Notes: generated by a model from the sequence alone, not told the origin. A stretch of DNA of 55,172 nt from UBA2943 sp946534895 (GCA_946534895.1 CAMNDE010000013.1:1-55172); one strand, 5' to 3'; positions 1 to 8,601 are shown, counted from the stretch's first letter. A program made the numbers and translations.

Positions 1-41
1 CGGAAACAGGTCCGCGCGGGAATGGGAAAATATAAGGAAAG

Positions 42-77
42 CATGGGAAACGCCCTTGATATAAGGCGCTTCCCATG
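42..77. repeat. Long inverted repeat upstream of the first gene
   Basis: The arms at 42-57 and 63-77 pair almost perfectly: catgggaa at the left end matches ttcccatg at the right end, with one G/A difference and one bulged C, around a 5-base loop. No T-run follows on the plus strand. On the minus strand the hairpin is followed by a moderately T-rich stretch, so it could terminate a leftward transcript from outside the window. The gene-free stretch 1-257 otherwise holds only a candidate promoter. Confidence 0.5.
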
Positions 78-128
78 AAGCCGGGCACTGCAGGAATACT
101 GTTTTTTGCGTCATTCCCATGCCTGGCA

Positions 129-157
129 TTGACAAGATATCTGTTTTGCGTAAAAAT
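129..157 (+). promoter_or_regulatory. Candidate sigma-A promoter for the 258-1301 gene
   Basis: A perfect TTGACA at 129-134 is followed after 17 bases by AAAAAT (4 of 6 matches to TATAAT) in an A/T-rich stretch. It lies about 100 bases before the GTG start at 258. The -35 is strong and the -10 weak. Confidence 0.45.
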
Positions 158-257
158 ATAGAACAGGCAATGCAGAAATCCCAAGCATGGGAGAAAAAGT
201 TCAGACGGGATCAGAACAAGACGTGTGTGTGGTGTTGCCGGAAATGAGGGATAACAG

Positions 258-1301
258 GTGCAGAGGGGATATAATCAGAACCCGTATCCGGATCCTCTAG
301 CGGCTGCGGGATCCGGGCAGCCGGTCCAGTCTGCGACGAATCAGGAGAATCCATATGCAGCCGGAGCGGTTCAGAATCCCTATGTAAATGCGAATCAGAG
401 CCAGTACAGCGGACAGAATCCGTATGTGAATCAGAATCAGTACAGCGCACAGAATCCGTATATGAATCAGGGCCAGCTTGGCGGACAGAACCCATATGCG
501 AACCAGAATCCATACGTGCGTACCGCCGGCAGTCCCTATACCCAGGGTCAGGTGCAGAACGGCGGCTATACCGCGGGCAGCCGGGGCATGGGCACCGGCG
601 GATACCAGAATGCAGGATTCCAGACCGGCGGCTATGCGCAGCCGATGAGCCAGACCTATGGTTCCCAGGGATATGTTATGACCCAGCATGCCGGTTCATT
701 CAGTGCGCCGGTACCCCAGGCAAGCCTGTATACGGGTCCTGTTCCCATGACAAGCAGTACCTCCGTGCCCACACCGCAGATGACGAGGGAAGGGCTGGCT
801 GTGCAGGCAACAGAACCGTTCAGTATCGGGAAAATGGTACGCCGGTACTGGATGTTTGCACTTGCCCTGCTGATTGTGGCTTCGGCTGTGGTGCTTTTCG
901 TGGTGCTGAGCCCGGGGCAGAGCAGATATGATGCCAAGAATGTTCTGGAAGCCATGTATCTGAGGAATATGCCGATCGTGGAAGCGTATGATTTCACGGA
1001 AGAGACCGACCCGGATCATCTGCTGAATCAGCCGGGCATGTATACATCCAAAGCCGGATGGGTGGACGCAAATCTCACCGGCAGGGATTCACTGCTTGAC
1101 AGGGGCGGATTCATCGAGGTATTTGATACCATGGACCAGGCGCAGAAACGCCTGGAACAGCTCAAGCAGATGGATACCAGACATTCAGGATTCCTGCTGA
1201 AAGCGAACCGTGTCGTCATGCGCCTGAGCGCAGATATGGACCTTTCCCAGAAAGAGAGTTACGAAGCGGTCCTGGCCAATATGTTCGGGCTGGGGAAATA
1301 A
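258..1301 (+). CDS. Membrane protein with Asn/Gln/Pro/Tyr-rich N-terminal tail
   Basis: A 347-residue protein of unknown function. Residues 1-180 are low complexity, built from loose repeats around NPYVNQNQY, then GGYQ and QTGGY segments. One strongly hydrophobic helix follows at about residues 199-221, and then a roughly 125-residue soluble C-terminal part with alternating charged and hydrophobic residues. The positive charge (MVRRYW) just before the helix predicts a cytosolic N-terminus and an outside C-terminus. The GTG start at 258 follows GAGGG at 246-250 and an in-frame stop at 252, so no longer form is possible. A hairpin terminator follows directly, so it is probably transcribed alone. 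The tail resembles those of the proteins at 30964 and 37492. I recognise no domain in the C-terminal part. Confidence 0.8.
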   Translation: MQRGYNQNPYPDPLAAAGSGQPVQSATNQENPYAAGAVQNPYVNANQSQYSGQNPYVNQNQYSAQNPYMNQGQLGGQNPYANQNPYVRTAGSPYTQGQVQNGGYTAGSRGMGTGGYQNAGFQTGGYAQPMSQTYGSQGYVMTQHAGSFSAPVPQASLYTGPVPMTSSTSVPTPQMTREGLAVQATEPFSIGKMVRRYWMFALALLIVASAVVLFVVLSPGQSRYDAKNVLEAMYLRNMPIVEAYDFTEETDPDHLLNQPGMYTSKAGWVDANLTGRDSLLDRGGFIEVFDTMDQAQKRLEQLKQMDTRHSGFLLKANRVVMRLSADMDLSQKESYEAVLANMFGLGK

Positions 1302-1311
1302 GGTGTATGCA

Positions 1312-1337
1312 GCCGGTCTCTTCGGAGGCCGGTTTTT
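1312..1337 (+). terminator. Intrinsic terminator
   Basis: An 8-bp stem (ccggtctc with gaggccgg, one G-U pair) closes on a TTCG tetraloop and is followed by five T residues. It starts 11 bases after the preceding stop codon. Confidence 0.85.
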
Positions 1338-1462
1338 CATTGCGGCCTGAATGTGACCGCTTCAGGAAAACGGACGGACCGGATAAAGGACGGAATGTGC
1401 GGCAGTCATGCGCATCTGTTGCGCTGACATGTTCTTTTTACACGCTTCACGTAGCCGCAGAA

Positions 1463-1491
1463 TTGTCAAAATTTGCTGTATCCTGTATAAT
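1463..1491 (+). promoter_or_regulatory. Sigma-A promoter for the exported protein gene
   Basis: TTGTCA at 1463-1468, a 17-base spacer and a perfect TATAAT at 1486-1491. The predicted start of transcription is about 55 bases before the ATG at 1552. Confidence 0.85.
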
Positions 1492-1551
1492 CAGCTATAT
1501 ACGCCTGAGTGCGTACAATAATGATAATATCTGGAAAGGAAGTGTACGGAA

Positions 1552-2970
1552 ATGAAGAAAATCATTGCGTTGCTGCTGACACTGGTCATGATGGTGCTGC
1601 CCATGGTTTCCATGGCGGAAGAAGCGGTCGTGACAGATGCGCAGACCCTGGTGAACAATCTGATGAATGTGGTGAACAGCGGAAAGAAGATTACGGAAAC
1701 CTACGCCTTTGAGGTTCCGGAACGCAATGCTGAAACGGAAAATCCTATGGTGAGCATCATCATGGATCTTCTCGGGATTCTGGGCTCTGAGTCCAGTGTG
1801 CAGAACGGCCAGGTAAAGGACAGCCTGACGCTGCAGGGCCAGACTGCTGTGGATCTGACGATTGCGGCAACAGGCAACGGCGTTCTGGTGACATCCAACC
1901 TGCTGGGCGGCAAGGTGATCGGCATGGATGGGGAAGATGTCATGAAGCTGATCCAGTCCAGCGGCAAGCTGCCGATCAACGAGGACGGTTCTCTGAACCT
2001 TGAGTTCACCGCCAACCTGGACATGGCCAACCTGCAGTCGGTACTGGGAGAAGTCATGAGCAGCGGCGTGAGCATGCTTCAGATTGAAAGCTGGACAGAT
2101 GACAGCGATCCTGCCGTAGGAGCCCTTCAGATTGATCTGGACGGCGAGCGTATTGCCGCCCTGGTCAAAGCCCTGGTCAAGGATCTGCAGCCTTTGAAGG
2201 AAACGCTTGAGCAGATGAACGCTGCTTCCTTCCTTGAGCTTACTGATGAGCAGATTGAGGAAAGCACCAAGACCCTACATATTACCCTGACGGTGTATCT
2301 GAGTGAGACCCAGGAGCCTGTGGCCGTTCAGCTGGATGTGAACGACACCAATGAGACAGAGCCTGTAAGCGCGATTGTCACGGTAAGACGCTATACAGAG
2401 GAAGACGCCCGGACCTGGCATGCAGAGATTCATATTACGCAGAACGGAAAAGAAGAAGTGGGCACGGTCGTACTGAGCTACGCCTATGACGGCGGTACCG
2501 TCTCTCTTACGGTGACATCCTATGAGCCCGACGGAGATGACTATAAGGCCACGAACAGCGTAAGCTTCAATTATGCCGGCATTGTCTCCGGAACCAGCCT
2601 GAACGGCACCATCTCGGCTGCCATGTTTGCGTTGAATGAAGAGACAGGTGCCCTGGCCCCCAACGGCGCCATCATCTATGATTATGAGCTGAACTGCGAC
2701 GGTCAGACCTGCGAAGGCAGCACCAGAATCCAGCTCAAGGCAGCGCTTGACACCGATCCCATTGTGATCGCAAACGGCATGATCACCACTGGCGAACCGG
2801 ATCCCTCCATTGCGGAGAGCCAGGACGTCACCTATATCATGAAGCTCAGCGATGAAGAACGCCAGGAATTCGCCACTTCGCTTCTGACCGGTGCAATGCC
2901 TCAGCTCACATCGCTGATCGGCCTGCTGCCTGAAAGTGTTCAGCAGCTTGTCGGCGGAATGATGCAGTAA
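1552..2970 (+). CDS. Secreted protein of unknown function
   Basis: A 472-residue protein with a classic Sec signal peptide: MKK, a hydrophobic run ending near residue 20, and a likely signal peptidase I site after VSMA, before EEAVV. There is no lipobox cysteine and no later membrane helix, so the mature protein should be released or held at the wall. The mature part is rich in Asp, Glu, Thr and Leu and reads as beta-strand-rich. Two halves with recurring Thr-rich strands suggest an internal duplication, roughly residues 30-220 and 225-440. The ATG is preceded by AAAGGAAG. It has its own promoter and terminator, so it is monocistronic. I recognise no catalytic motif; a lipoprotein-like or structural envelope role is only a guess. 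Confidence 0.85.
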   Translation: MKKIIALLLTLVMMVLPMVSMAEEAVVTDAQTLVNNLMNVVNSGKKITETYAFEVPERNAETENPMVSIIMDLLGILGSESSVQNGQVKDSLTLQGQTAVDLTIAATGNGVLVTSNLLGGKVIGMDGEDVMKLIQSSGKLPINEDGSLNLEFTANLDMANLQSVLGEVMSSGVSMLQIESWTDDSDPAVGALQIDLDGERIAALVKALVKDLQPLKETLEQMNAASFLELTDEQIEESTKTLHITLTVYLSETQEPVAVQLDVNDTNETEPVSAIVTVRRYTEEDARTWHAEIHITQNGKEEVGTVVLSYAYDGGTVSLTVTSYEPDGDDYKATNSVSFNYAGIVSGTSLNGTISAAMFALNEETGALAPNGAIIYDYELNCDGQTCEGSTRIQLKAALDTDPIVIANGMITTGEPDPSIAESQDVTYIMKLSDEERQEFATSLLTGAMPQLTSLIGLLPESVQQLVGGMMQ

Positions 2971-2982
2971 TCCGGATTTCAC

Positions 2983-3005
2983 GGCTGCCTTCGGGCAGCC
3001 TTTTT
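2983..3005 (+). terminator. Intrinsic terminator
   Basis: A perfect 7-bp stem (ggctgcc with ggcagcc) on a TTCG tetraloop, followed by five T residues. It starts 12 bases after the stop at 2970. Confidence 0.9.
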
Positions 3006-3035
3006 CTGTGCCATGGGCCGGTGCGGGCATGAGGA

Positions 3036-3064
3036 TTGCCTGTACCGGCATGTTTGGCTATAAT
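3036..3064 (+). promoter_or_regulatory. Sigma-A promoter for the helicase gene
   Basis: TTGCCT at 3036-3041, a 17-base spacer and a perfect TATAAT at 3059-3064. The reading frame of the helicase is open through this promoter, which shows that the upstream in-frame TTG at 3036 cannot be the translation start. Confidence 0.85.
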
Positions 3065-3095
3065 CTATGAAAAAAAGCGGAAGGAGGGGAGAAAC

Positions 3096-6000
3096 GTGGA
3101 ACTCGTGGACCTTTTCAGGCGGGTGCTGTCACGGGGACACCGGAGGGAAGCGGTACTGCATGTCAAACCGGAAAGCAGAGACCTTCCAGCTCCTGCTTCT
3201 GAAAAAAAACGGGCTTTGTCCGAAGCCCAGCGCAGAACGCTTCTGGACGTTCAGCGGCTGCTGGAAGAGGACCGGTTTCTGCCCAAGAGCGCCTGGGCAT
3301 CGTTTCTTCCTTTCCTTCAGAAACTGTCAGGAACACTCAGGCAATGTCCGGACCCGGAAACACTGCTGGCCGGGGCGGGCATCCGGGCGGATATGCTGGA
3401 TATGCTGAAGAATCCGGAGAAGGCAGTCCAGGAACGCAATGAGCGGTATATCCGCAGCGCCATGGAGAAGAAAAAAGACCTGCTGGACCATCTGCTGGAT
3501 GACCTGGATCCGGGGATTGTACTGGATCAGGACCAGCGGGAAGTGGTGCTGGCGGATGAAGACTACACACTGGTGGTTGCTGGAGCCGGGGCCGGAAAGA
3601 CGACCACAGTGGCGGCAAAGATCGCCTATCTATGCCGTTTCTGCGGCGTGGCCCCGGAACGGATTCTGGTGGTCACCTTTACCCGGATGGCTGTGGAGGA
3701 GCTGAGGGAGCGCGTCAACCGTCAGCTGCACCTGCCGTGTCCCATCGCCACATTCCATTCCACCGGCAATGCCATACTGCGCAGACAGGATCCGACGCCG
3801 CGGAAAGTGGTGGATGACGGATGCCTCTTTTTTACGGTGCGTGACTATTTCCTGAATCAGATGATGAGCCGGCCGGAGATCGCCAAAAAGGTGGTGCTGT
3901 TCTTCGGCATGTATCTTGACGGTCCTCTGCAGGCGGACGATCCGGAAACGCTCCGCAGAGAGTTTGCCCAGCTGAACCTGTCCACACTGCGCAGCGAACT
4001 GAACGGGTATACAAGGGAAATCCTGGACCGCCGGTCCGGCCGGAAGGTCACGCTCCAGTCTGAAGTGCTCCGCTCCCGGCAGGAAGTGGAGATTGCCAAT
4101 ACTCTGTATCTCAATGGTCTGGATTATCAGTATGAACCGCTCTATCCCTATGCCATTAAAGGCGCCATGAAGCCGTACACGCCGGACTTCCTGATCCGTC
4201 AGGGAGAACGCAGCGTCTATCTGGAACATTTCGGCGTTTCGGAGGACGGAAAGAATGACCGCATGAGCGAAGATGCGCTGAAACGCTACCGGGACCAGGC
4301 CAACCGGAAGGTGCTTCTGCACCGTGAGCACGGCACGGAGCTGATCTATACATACTCGTCCTACCGTGACGGGCGTCCGCTGTGGGAACATCTCCAGGAA
4401 CAGCTGACTGCCCACGGACTGGTTTTGAGCCCCAGGGACCCTGCGGAGGTGATCAGCGGTATTATCCGTCAGGAGAACAGCCGCTACGCCCGGAAGATGC
4501 TGAACCTGATCTGTGACTTTATCCGGAATTTCAAGACCAACGGATACACCGAAGAGGATTTTGAGCGGATGCACCGTGAGACGGACAATGTCCGCACAAG
4601 GCTTTTCCTTGAGATATGCAGGGCCTGCTACCTGGAGTATGAGCGCGTGCTCTCGGAACGGGAAAGCGTGGACTATCAGGACATGATCAATGAATCTGTC
4701 CATGTGCTGGAGGATGTCAGAAACCTGAAGCAGCCGCTGGACTTTGACTATATCATTGTGGATGAATACCAGGATATTTCCCGGCAGAGATGCGACCTTG
4801 TAAAGGCCATGGCCGGCGTGACAGGCGCGAAGATCATGGCGGTGGGCGATGACTGGCAGTCCATTTATGCCTTTTCCGGGTCTGACATATCCCAGTTTAC
4901 GCACTTCCGGGAAATCATGGGCTACGCGCGGATCATGCGCATTGAGAATACCTACCGCAACGCCCAGGAGATCATTGACGTGGCGGGCGGATTTGTGCAG
5001 AAAAACCCGGAACAGATGCGCAAGACCCTGCATTCATACAAGCATATCCAGGATCCCATTGTCATACTGACCTATGATCCGGCACGCAAGGATCAGACTA
5101 CGGACTGGCGGAGCGGTCAGGCCAATGCCACGGCCAGATGCGTGCAAAATGCCCTGGAACAGATCCGGTGGTATGCGCAGCAGGACGGTAAGCCGTACGG
5201 GCAGATTCTTCTGCTGGGCCGCTTCGGGTTTGACGGAAAGCAGCTGGAGAATTCCGGACTGTTTGAGTACAGGGGCCATTCCCTGAAAAGCGTAAAGTAT
5301 CCGGACATGGATATTACCTATATGAATGCCCATTCTTCCAAGGGCCTTGGCTATGACAATGTGATCATTATCAATGGAAAGAACGCGGTGTATGGGTTTC
5401 CGAGCAAAATTGAGGCGGATCCCGTGATGAGCCTTGTCACGCATGTGGACCGTTCCATGGAGTATGCGGAGGAGCGGCGCCTTTTCTACGTGGCACTGAC
5501 GCGCACGAAAAATCGTGTGTACATTGCTGCACCGCAGAGTGCACCGTCGGAATTCCTGATGGAAATCCGTGCGGCGTTCCCGGACCGGATCCGGATGATC
5601 GGCCTGTGGCAGGAAAACGGTGTGGTGCCTGTGTCGCCCAGGGCCTGTCCTGTCTGCGGATATCCGCTTCAGATGCGGTACAATGAGGCATACGGTCTGC
5701 GCCTGTACATGTGCACCAATGAGCCGGAACTGTGTGATTTCATGACCAATGACCTGCGGGGCGGCCCCAACAGCATCAGGAAATGCGACGCATGCCGTGA
5801 CGGGTATCTGCTGGTGCGGGTTGCCCGTGGGCGTCCGTTTCTGGGGTGTACGGAGTGGCGGCAGGATGGCAGGGGATGCAGGCGCACCGTCTCCCTGGAG
5901 CTTGAGCCGGAGCCGGTCCGTGATGCCGCGCCAGAGCCGGAGAAGAAGCCGGTTCAGCCCGGGCCGAAGAAGCGCCGGGAAAAGAGCCTTCCGCCGCCGG

Positions 6001-6407
6001 AAGTGCGCCAGGCCAAAGTCATTCCCGAGTGCGTTCTGAAAAGCGTTACCTGGCGGGGCACGGAACTGAATGCGCTGGTGCACGCCATGCTGCAGGCAGT
6101 ATCCGACATCTCCTGGACGCGCTTCTACTCCAGACAGGTGCTGCTGGATGTGCTCAGAGGCAGCCGCAGTCCGGTCATCCGCAGGGATCTTCTGGACCAG
6201 CTTCCCTGTTTCGGCAGTCTTGCCGGCGTTTCCCGGGAAGTTCTGGAGCTGGTGACGGACTGGCTGGTGGAACATCACTACCTGACGGTGGGTGCGCGGC
6301 CGGGCTGTACACTGCATCTGACCTATGACGCCTTTCATTACGATCAGAAGATGACGGCCGGACTTCTTCGCGCCCTGGCCCGCAGGCTGGATCATATGGC
6401 GGCATAA
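3096..6407 (+). CDS. UvrD/Rep-family helicase with embedded nuclease-like domain
   Basis: A 1,103-residue superfamily 1 ATP-dependent DNA helicase. All core motifs are visible: Walker A GAGAGKT (163-169), motif Ia VVTFTRMAVEEL, motif II VDEYQD (D556-D560), motif III VGDDWQSIYAF, motif V HSSKGLGYDNV and motif VI LFYVALTR. Between motifs Ia and II sits an insert resembling a PD-(D/E)XK nuclease: E332 in a helix, PDF at 363-365, and LEHFG with E377. After the helicase core come two zinc ribbons of topoisomerase type (the first starts C851-x2-C854, the second C897-x2-C900), a Pro/Glu/Lys linker, and a C-terminal winged-helix-like domain similar to RQC. The GTG at 3096 has a strong AAGGAGGGG six bases upstream, and the promoter sits just before it. 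Likely role: DNA repair or recombination in the cytosol. The nuclease assignment is inference from spacing and motifs. Confidence 0.9.
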   Translation: MELVDLFRRVLSRGHRREAVLHVKPESRDLPAPASEKKRALSEAQRRTLLDVQRLLEEDRFLPKSAWASFLPFLQKLSGTLRQCPDPETLLAGAGIRADMLDMLKNPEKAVQERNERYIRSAMEKKKDLLDHLLDDLDPGIVLDQDQREVVLADEDYTLVVAGAGAGKTTTVAAKIAYLCRFCGVAPERILVVTFTRMAVEELRERVNRQLHLPCPIATFHSTGNAILRRQDPTPRKVVDDGCLFFTVRDYFLNQMMSRPEIAKKVVLFFGMYLDGPLQADDPETLRREFAQLNLSTLRSELNGYTREILDRRSGRKVTLQSEVLRSRQEVEIANTLYLNGLDYQYEPLYPYAIKGAMKPYTPDFLIRQGERSVYLEHFGVSEDGKNDRMSEDALKRYRDQANRKVLLHREHGTELIYTYSSYRDGRPLWEHLQEQLTAHGLVLSPRDPAEVISGIIRQENSRYARKMLNLICDFIRNFKTNGYTEEDFERMHRETDNVRTRLFLEICRACYLEYERVLSERESVDYQDMINESVHVLEDVRNLKQPLDFDYIIVDEYQDISRQRCDLVKAMAGVTGAKIMAVGDDWQSIYAFSGSDISQFTHFREIMGYARIMRIENTYRNAQEIIDVAGGFVQKNPEQMRKTLHSYKHIQDPIVILTYDPARKDQTTDWRSGQANATARCVQNALEQIRWYAQQDGKPYGQILLLGRFGFDGKQLENSGLFEYRGHSLKSVKYPDMDITYMNAHSSKGLGYDNVIIINGKNAVYGFPSKIEADPVMSLVTHVDRSMEYAEERRLFYVALTRTKNRVYIAAPQSAPSEFLMEIRAAFPDRIRMIGLWQENGVVPVSPRACPVCGYPLQMRYNEAYGLRLYMCTNEPELCDFMTNDLRGGPNSIRKCDACRDGYLLVRVARGRPFLGCTEWRQDGRGCRRTVSLELEPEPVRDAAPEPEKKPVQPGPKKRREKSLPPPEVRQAKVIPECVLKSVTWRGTELNALVHAMLQAVSDISWTRFYSRQVLLDVLRGSRSPVIRRDLLDQLPCFGSLAGVSREVLELVTDWLVEHHYLTVGARPGCTLHLTYDAFHYDQKMTAGLLRALARRLDHMAA

Positions 6408-6426
6408 ATCTTTTCTGATAAAACAG

Positions 6427-6457
6427 TTGACTCTGACGCTGCGTCATGGTTTATCAT
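6427..6457 (+). promoter_or_regulatory. MerR-type promoter with 19-bp spacer and operator
   Basis: TTGACT at 6427-6432 and TATCAT at 6452-6457 are 19 bases apart, the over-long spacing typical of MerR-activated promoters. The spacer contains a perfect palindrome, tgacgc-t-gcgtca (6434-6446). The next gene encodes a MerR protein, so autoregulation is likely. Confidence 0.75.
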
Positions 6458-6484
6458 GTCCGTGCACGAGAGGAGGCGGGAGCC

Positions 6485-7213
6485 ATGATGACGGTAGCGG
6501 AAGTGAGCCGGAAGACCGGGGTGAGCGTACGCACCCTGCAGTATTATGACCGGATGGGACTTCTCCCGCCCGCACAGCGGACAGAGGCGGGGTACAGGCT
6601 GTATGACGATGCGGCCCTGGAACGCCTTCAGCAGATTCTGCTGTTCCGGGAGCTGGAGTTTCCGCTCAGGGAAATCCGGGAAATTCTGAACCGTCCGGAT
6701 TTTGACCGGGATCTGGCTCTGGAGCATCAGATTGAACTGCTGAGCCTGCGAAAGGAACATATCGAAGGTCTCATCCGCCTTGCGCGTGACATGAAGAAAA
6801 CAGGAGTGAGACAGTTGGATTTCAGTGCATTTGATACACGGACCATGGACGAATATGCCGCCCGGGCCAGAGCTGAATGGTCGGGCACGCAGGAATACCA
6901 TGAGTTTGAAAAGAAGGATCAGGGCAGAACCGTGGAGGACCGTCAGAAGCTTGCACAGGCCATGATGGACATATTCCGCGGATTCCTGGATATCCGGGAT
7001 AAGGCGCCTGACGGTCCGGAAGCCAGGGCACAGGTGGAAAAGCTCCGCGCCTTCATCTCTGAGCATTTCTATGCGTGTTCGGAAAAGATGCTGCTGGCGC
7101 TCGGTGCCATGTACGCCGGCGGCGGGGAGTTTACGGAGAACATCAACCGGGAGGCCGGAGACGGCGCTGCCCAGGCGGCGGCACGGGCGATCGAAGCCTG
7201 CTGCAGGGCATGA
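6485..7213 (+). CDS. MerR-family regulator with TipAS-like ligand domain
   Basis: A 242-residue transcription regulator. Residues 1-70 form the MerR winged helix (TVAEVSRKTGVSVRTLQYYD, then AGYRLYDD), followed by the long dimerisation helix to about residue 110. The C-terminal half resembles the TipA antibiotic-recognition domain: KKDQGRTVEDRQ, then an all-helical segment with SEHFYACS. TipA-type proteins bind cyclic thiopeptides or other hydrophobic drugs and switch on a promoter with a stretched spacer. The start is placed at ATG 6485 (a second ATG follows at 6488) because AGGAGG at 6471-6476 is eight bases upstream; the upstream in-frame ATG at 6446 lies inside the promoter. It stands alone between the helicase and a convergent operon, and no efflux gene is adjacent, so its targets beyond itself are unknown. 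Confidence 0.9.
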   Translation: MMTVAEVSRKTGVSVRTLQYYDRMGLLPPAQRTEAGYRLYDDAALERLQQILLFRELEFPLREIREILNRPDFDRDLALEHQIELLSLRKEHIEGLIRLARDMKKTGVRQLDFSAFDTRTMDEYAARARAEWSGTQEYHEFEKKDQGRTVEDRQKLAQAMMDIFRGFLDIRDKAPDGPEARAQVEKLRAFISEHFYACSEKMLLALGAMYAGGGEFTENINREAGDGAAQAAARAIEACCRA

Positions 7214-7240
7214 CGCGGAAGAATGGTTTTTCATGCATAA

Positions 7241-7275
7241 AAACAGCGTGATCTGCATGGCAGATCACGCTGTTT
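7241..7275. terminator. Bidirectional intrinsic terminator
   Basis: A perfect 16-bp stem (7241-7256 with 7260-7275) on a 3-base loop lies between two convergent genes. The minus strand reads into TTTTTAT after the stem; the plus strand ends in TTTG. It can serve both the MerR gene and the rimO-pgsA operon. Confidence 0.9.
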
Positions 7276-7288
7276 GTCGGATAAGGGA

Positions 7289-8050
7289 TCAGGCACGGCT
7301 TCCCCAGGAAGCGGGCTCGGTGCTGTCACGGCCGTCGTACACTTCTGCGAACAGACCGGCTGTGGAGTACGGCTCGTTTTCTGCCCAGAGATGGGAAATA
7401 TCGCCCATCTGGACGCAGCGGAACCATACTTCACCCTTTACGCGCTCCTCCGTGATGAGCGTGGTGACCGAGGACGGCGCCATGGATGTGGTGTGCCAGA
7501 GCAGGAACGGGGAGGTGCTGGTGAGGTAGGCAGCCACGGCCATGCCAATGCCGAAATGGCAGAAGAGCATGAGCACGTCATCCCGGTTGTCCGCGCATGT
7601 CCATATGCCGCCGTCCCGGGTATAGCCGTGGTCCGCCAGAATCCGGTCCACGCCCTGCGTGGTTTCATCCCAGATTTCCTTTACGTTTCCGCCCTGGAGC
7701 AGGGGATCTTCATAGAAATGCTCCGGGTCATAGAGCAGGGGACGGCCGAGCCAGGTCCTGGGCCGGAAATCCCAGCAGTTTTTCACATACCCGCGGTCCG
7801 GGTCCAGACATACGCCCCGGAATTCCGTGAGCCAGGGGAGAACCTCGGCGTGCAGGCCTGTCTGTTTGAGCACATAGGACGCGGTATCCATGGCACGGCC
7901 GCAGGGGCTCACATAGACGCCGCTCACATGCTCTTCCCGGGCTGTTTTCACAAGCCGGCGGGAAAGCATTTCTGCTTCACGGCGGCCCTTTGCGGTCAGG
8001 GAATCGATGGAATAATCCGGTTCCGCATGGCGGATAATCATGATCTTCAT
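7289..8050 (-). CDS. Histidine phosphatase family protein
   Basis: A 253-residue cytosolic protein of the phosphoglycerate-mutase-like superfamily. The phosphate-accepting histidine lies in IRHAEPDY at the N-terminus, and the second active-site histidine in FCHFGIGM near residue 180. It starts with ATG overlapping the stop of pgsA by four bases (ATGA), so it is the third gene of the rimO-pgsA operon and probably translationally coupled. The substrate cannot be read from sequence. Members of this superfamily dephosphorylate sugars, nucleotides or lipid head-group precursors. Being next to pgsA, which makes phosphatidylglycerol phosphate, makes a phospholipid-linked substrate conceivable but unproven. 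Confidence 0.85.
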   Translation of the reverse strand: MKIMIIRHAEPDYSIDSLTAKGRREAEMLSRRLVKTAREEHVSGVYVSPCGRAMDTASYVLKQTGLHAEVLPWLTEFRGVCLDPDRGYVKNCWDFRPRTWLGRPLLYDPEHFYEDPLLQGGNVKEIWDETTQGVDRILADHGYTRDGGIWTCADNRDDVLMLFCHFGIGMAVAAYLTSTSPFLLWHTTSMAPSSVTTLITEERVKGEVWFRCVQMGDISHLWAENEPYSTAGLFAEVYDGRDSTEPASWGSRA

Positions 8051-8601
8051 GCCTTGCCCTCACTGTCATCCAGCAGCACATGTCCGTGCCTGCGGAAATA
8101 ATCGATAAGACTGTATACGGTGATCCCGGCGATCCAGATGGTGAAGAGAATCATGAACACATTGGCTGTGGCGGACATGCGCAGGATCATGATGACCAGA
8201 ATGTAGAGCATCTGGCTCGCCGTCTTGATTTTCCCGAGCTTGCCGGCGGCAAGGACCTTGCCCTGACGCATGCTGGCAAGCCGCAGACCGTCCATGGCCA
8301 GATCCCGGGCCAGCACCAGCACCACCAGCCAGGCGGGCATGAGTCCGGCGGGGATCAGCGCGATCATGGCGGAGAGCACCAGCAGCTTGTCGGCCAGCGG
8401 GTCCAGAAACCGCCCGAGGTCCGTCACCAGTCCCTGACTCCGGGCAATGTGTCCGTCCAGATAATCCGTGAACGATGCGATCATGAACACGGCTGCGGCC
8501 AGATACCAGAGTATATCCTGATTCAGGCTCATGAAGAGAATCATGACGGGTACCAGACAAATCCGGAGCATGGAAAGCTTGTTGGGCAGGTTCACAGACA
8601 T
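8047..8601 (-). CDS. pgsA: CDP-diacylglycerol--glycerol-3-phosphate 3-phosphatidyltransferase
   Basis: A 184-residue integral membrane enzyme that transfers phosphatidate from CDP-diacylglycerol to glycerol-3-phosphate, the committed step to phosphatidylglycerol. The CDP-alcohol phosphotransferase signature is complete: DYLDGHIAR, then G and the two aspartates of FLDPLADK. Several hydrophobic helices surround it (for example near residues 10-45 and 70-95, and 130-165), as usual for the family. Length is normal. It overlaps rimO by ten bases and the phosphatase gene by four. A cardiolipin synthase of the same superfamily is an alternative, but the N-terminal NLPNKLSMLRI is characteristic of PgsA. 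Confidence 0.95.
   Translation of the reverse strand: MSVNLPNKLSMLRICLVPVMILFMSLNQDILWYLAAAVFMIASFTDYLDGHIARSQGLVTDLGRFLDPLADKLLVLSAMIALIPAGLMPAWLVVLVLARDLAMDGLRLASMRQGKVLAAGKLGKIKTASQMLYILVIMILRMSATANVFMILFTIWIAGITVYSLIDYFRRHGHVLLDDSEGKA

Noticed and set aside
1307..1555. Open frame of 82 codons between the first two genes
   Set aside because: It runs through the terminator at 1312 and the promoter at 1463, has no ribosome binding site and no recognisable protein features.
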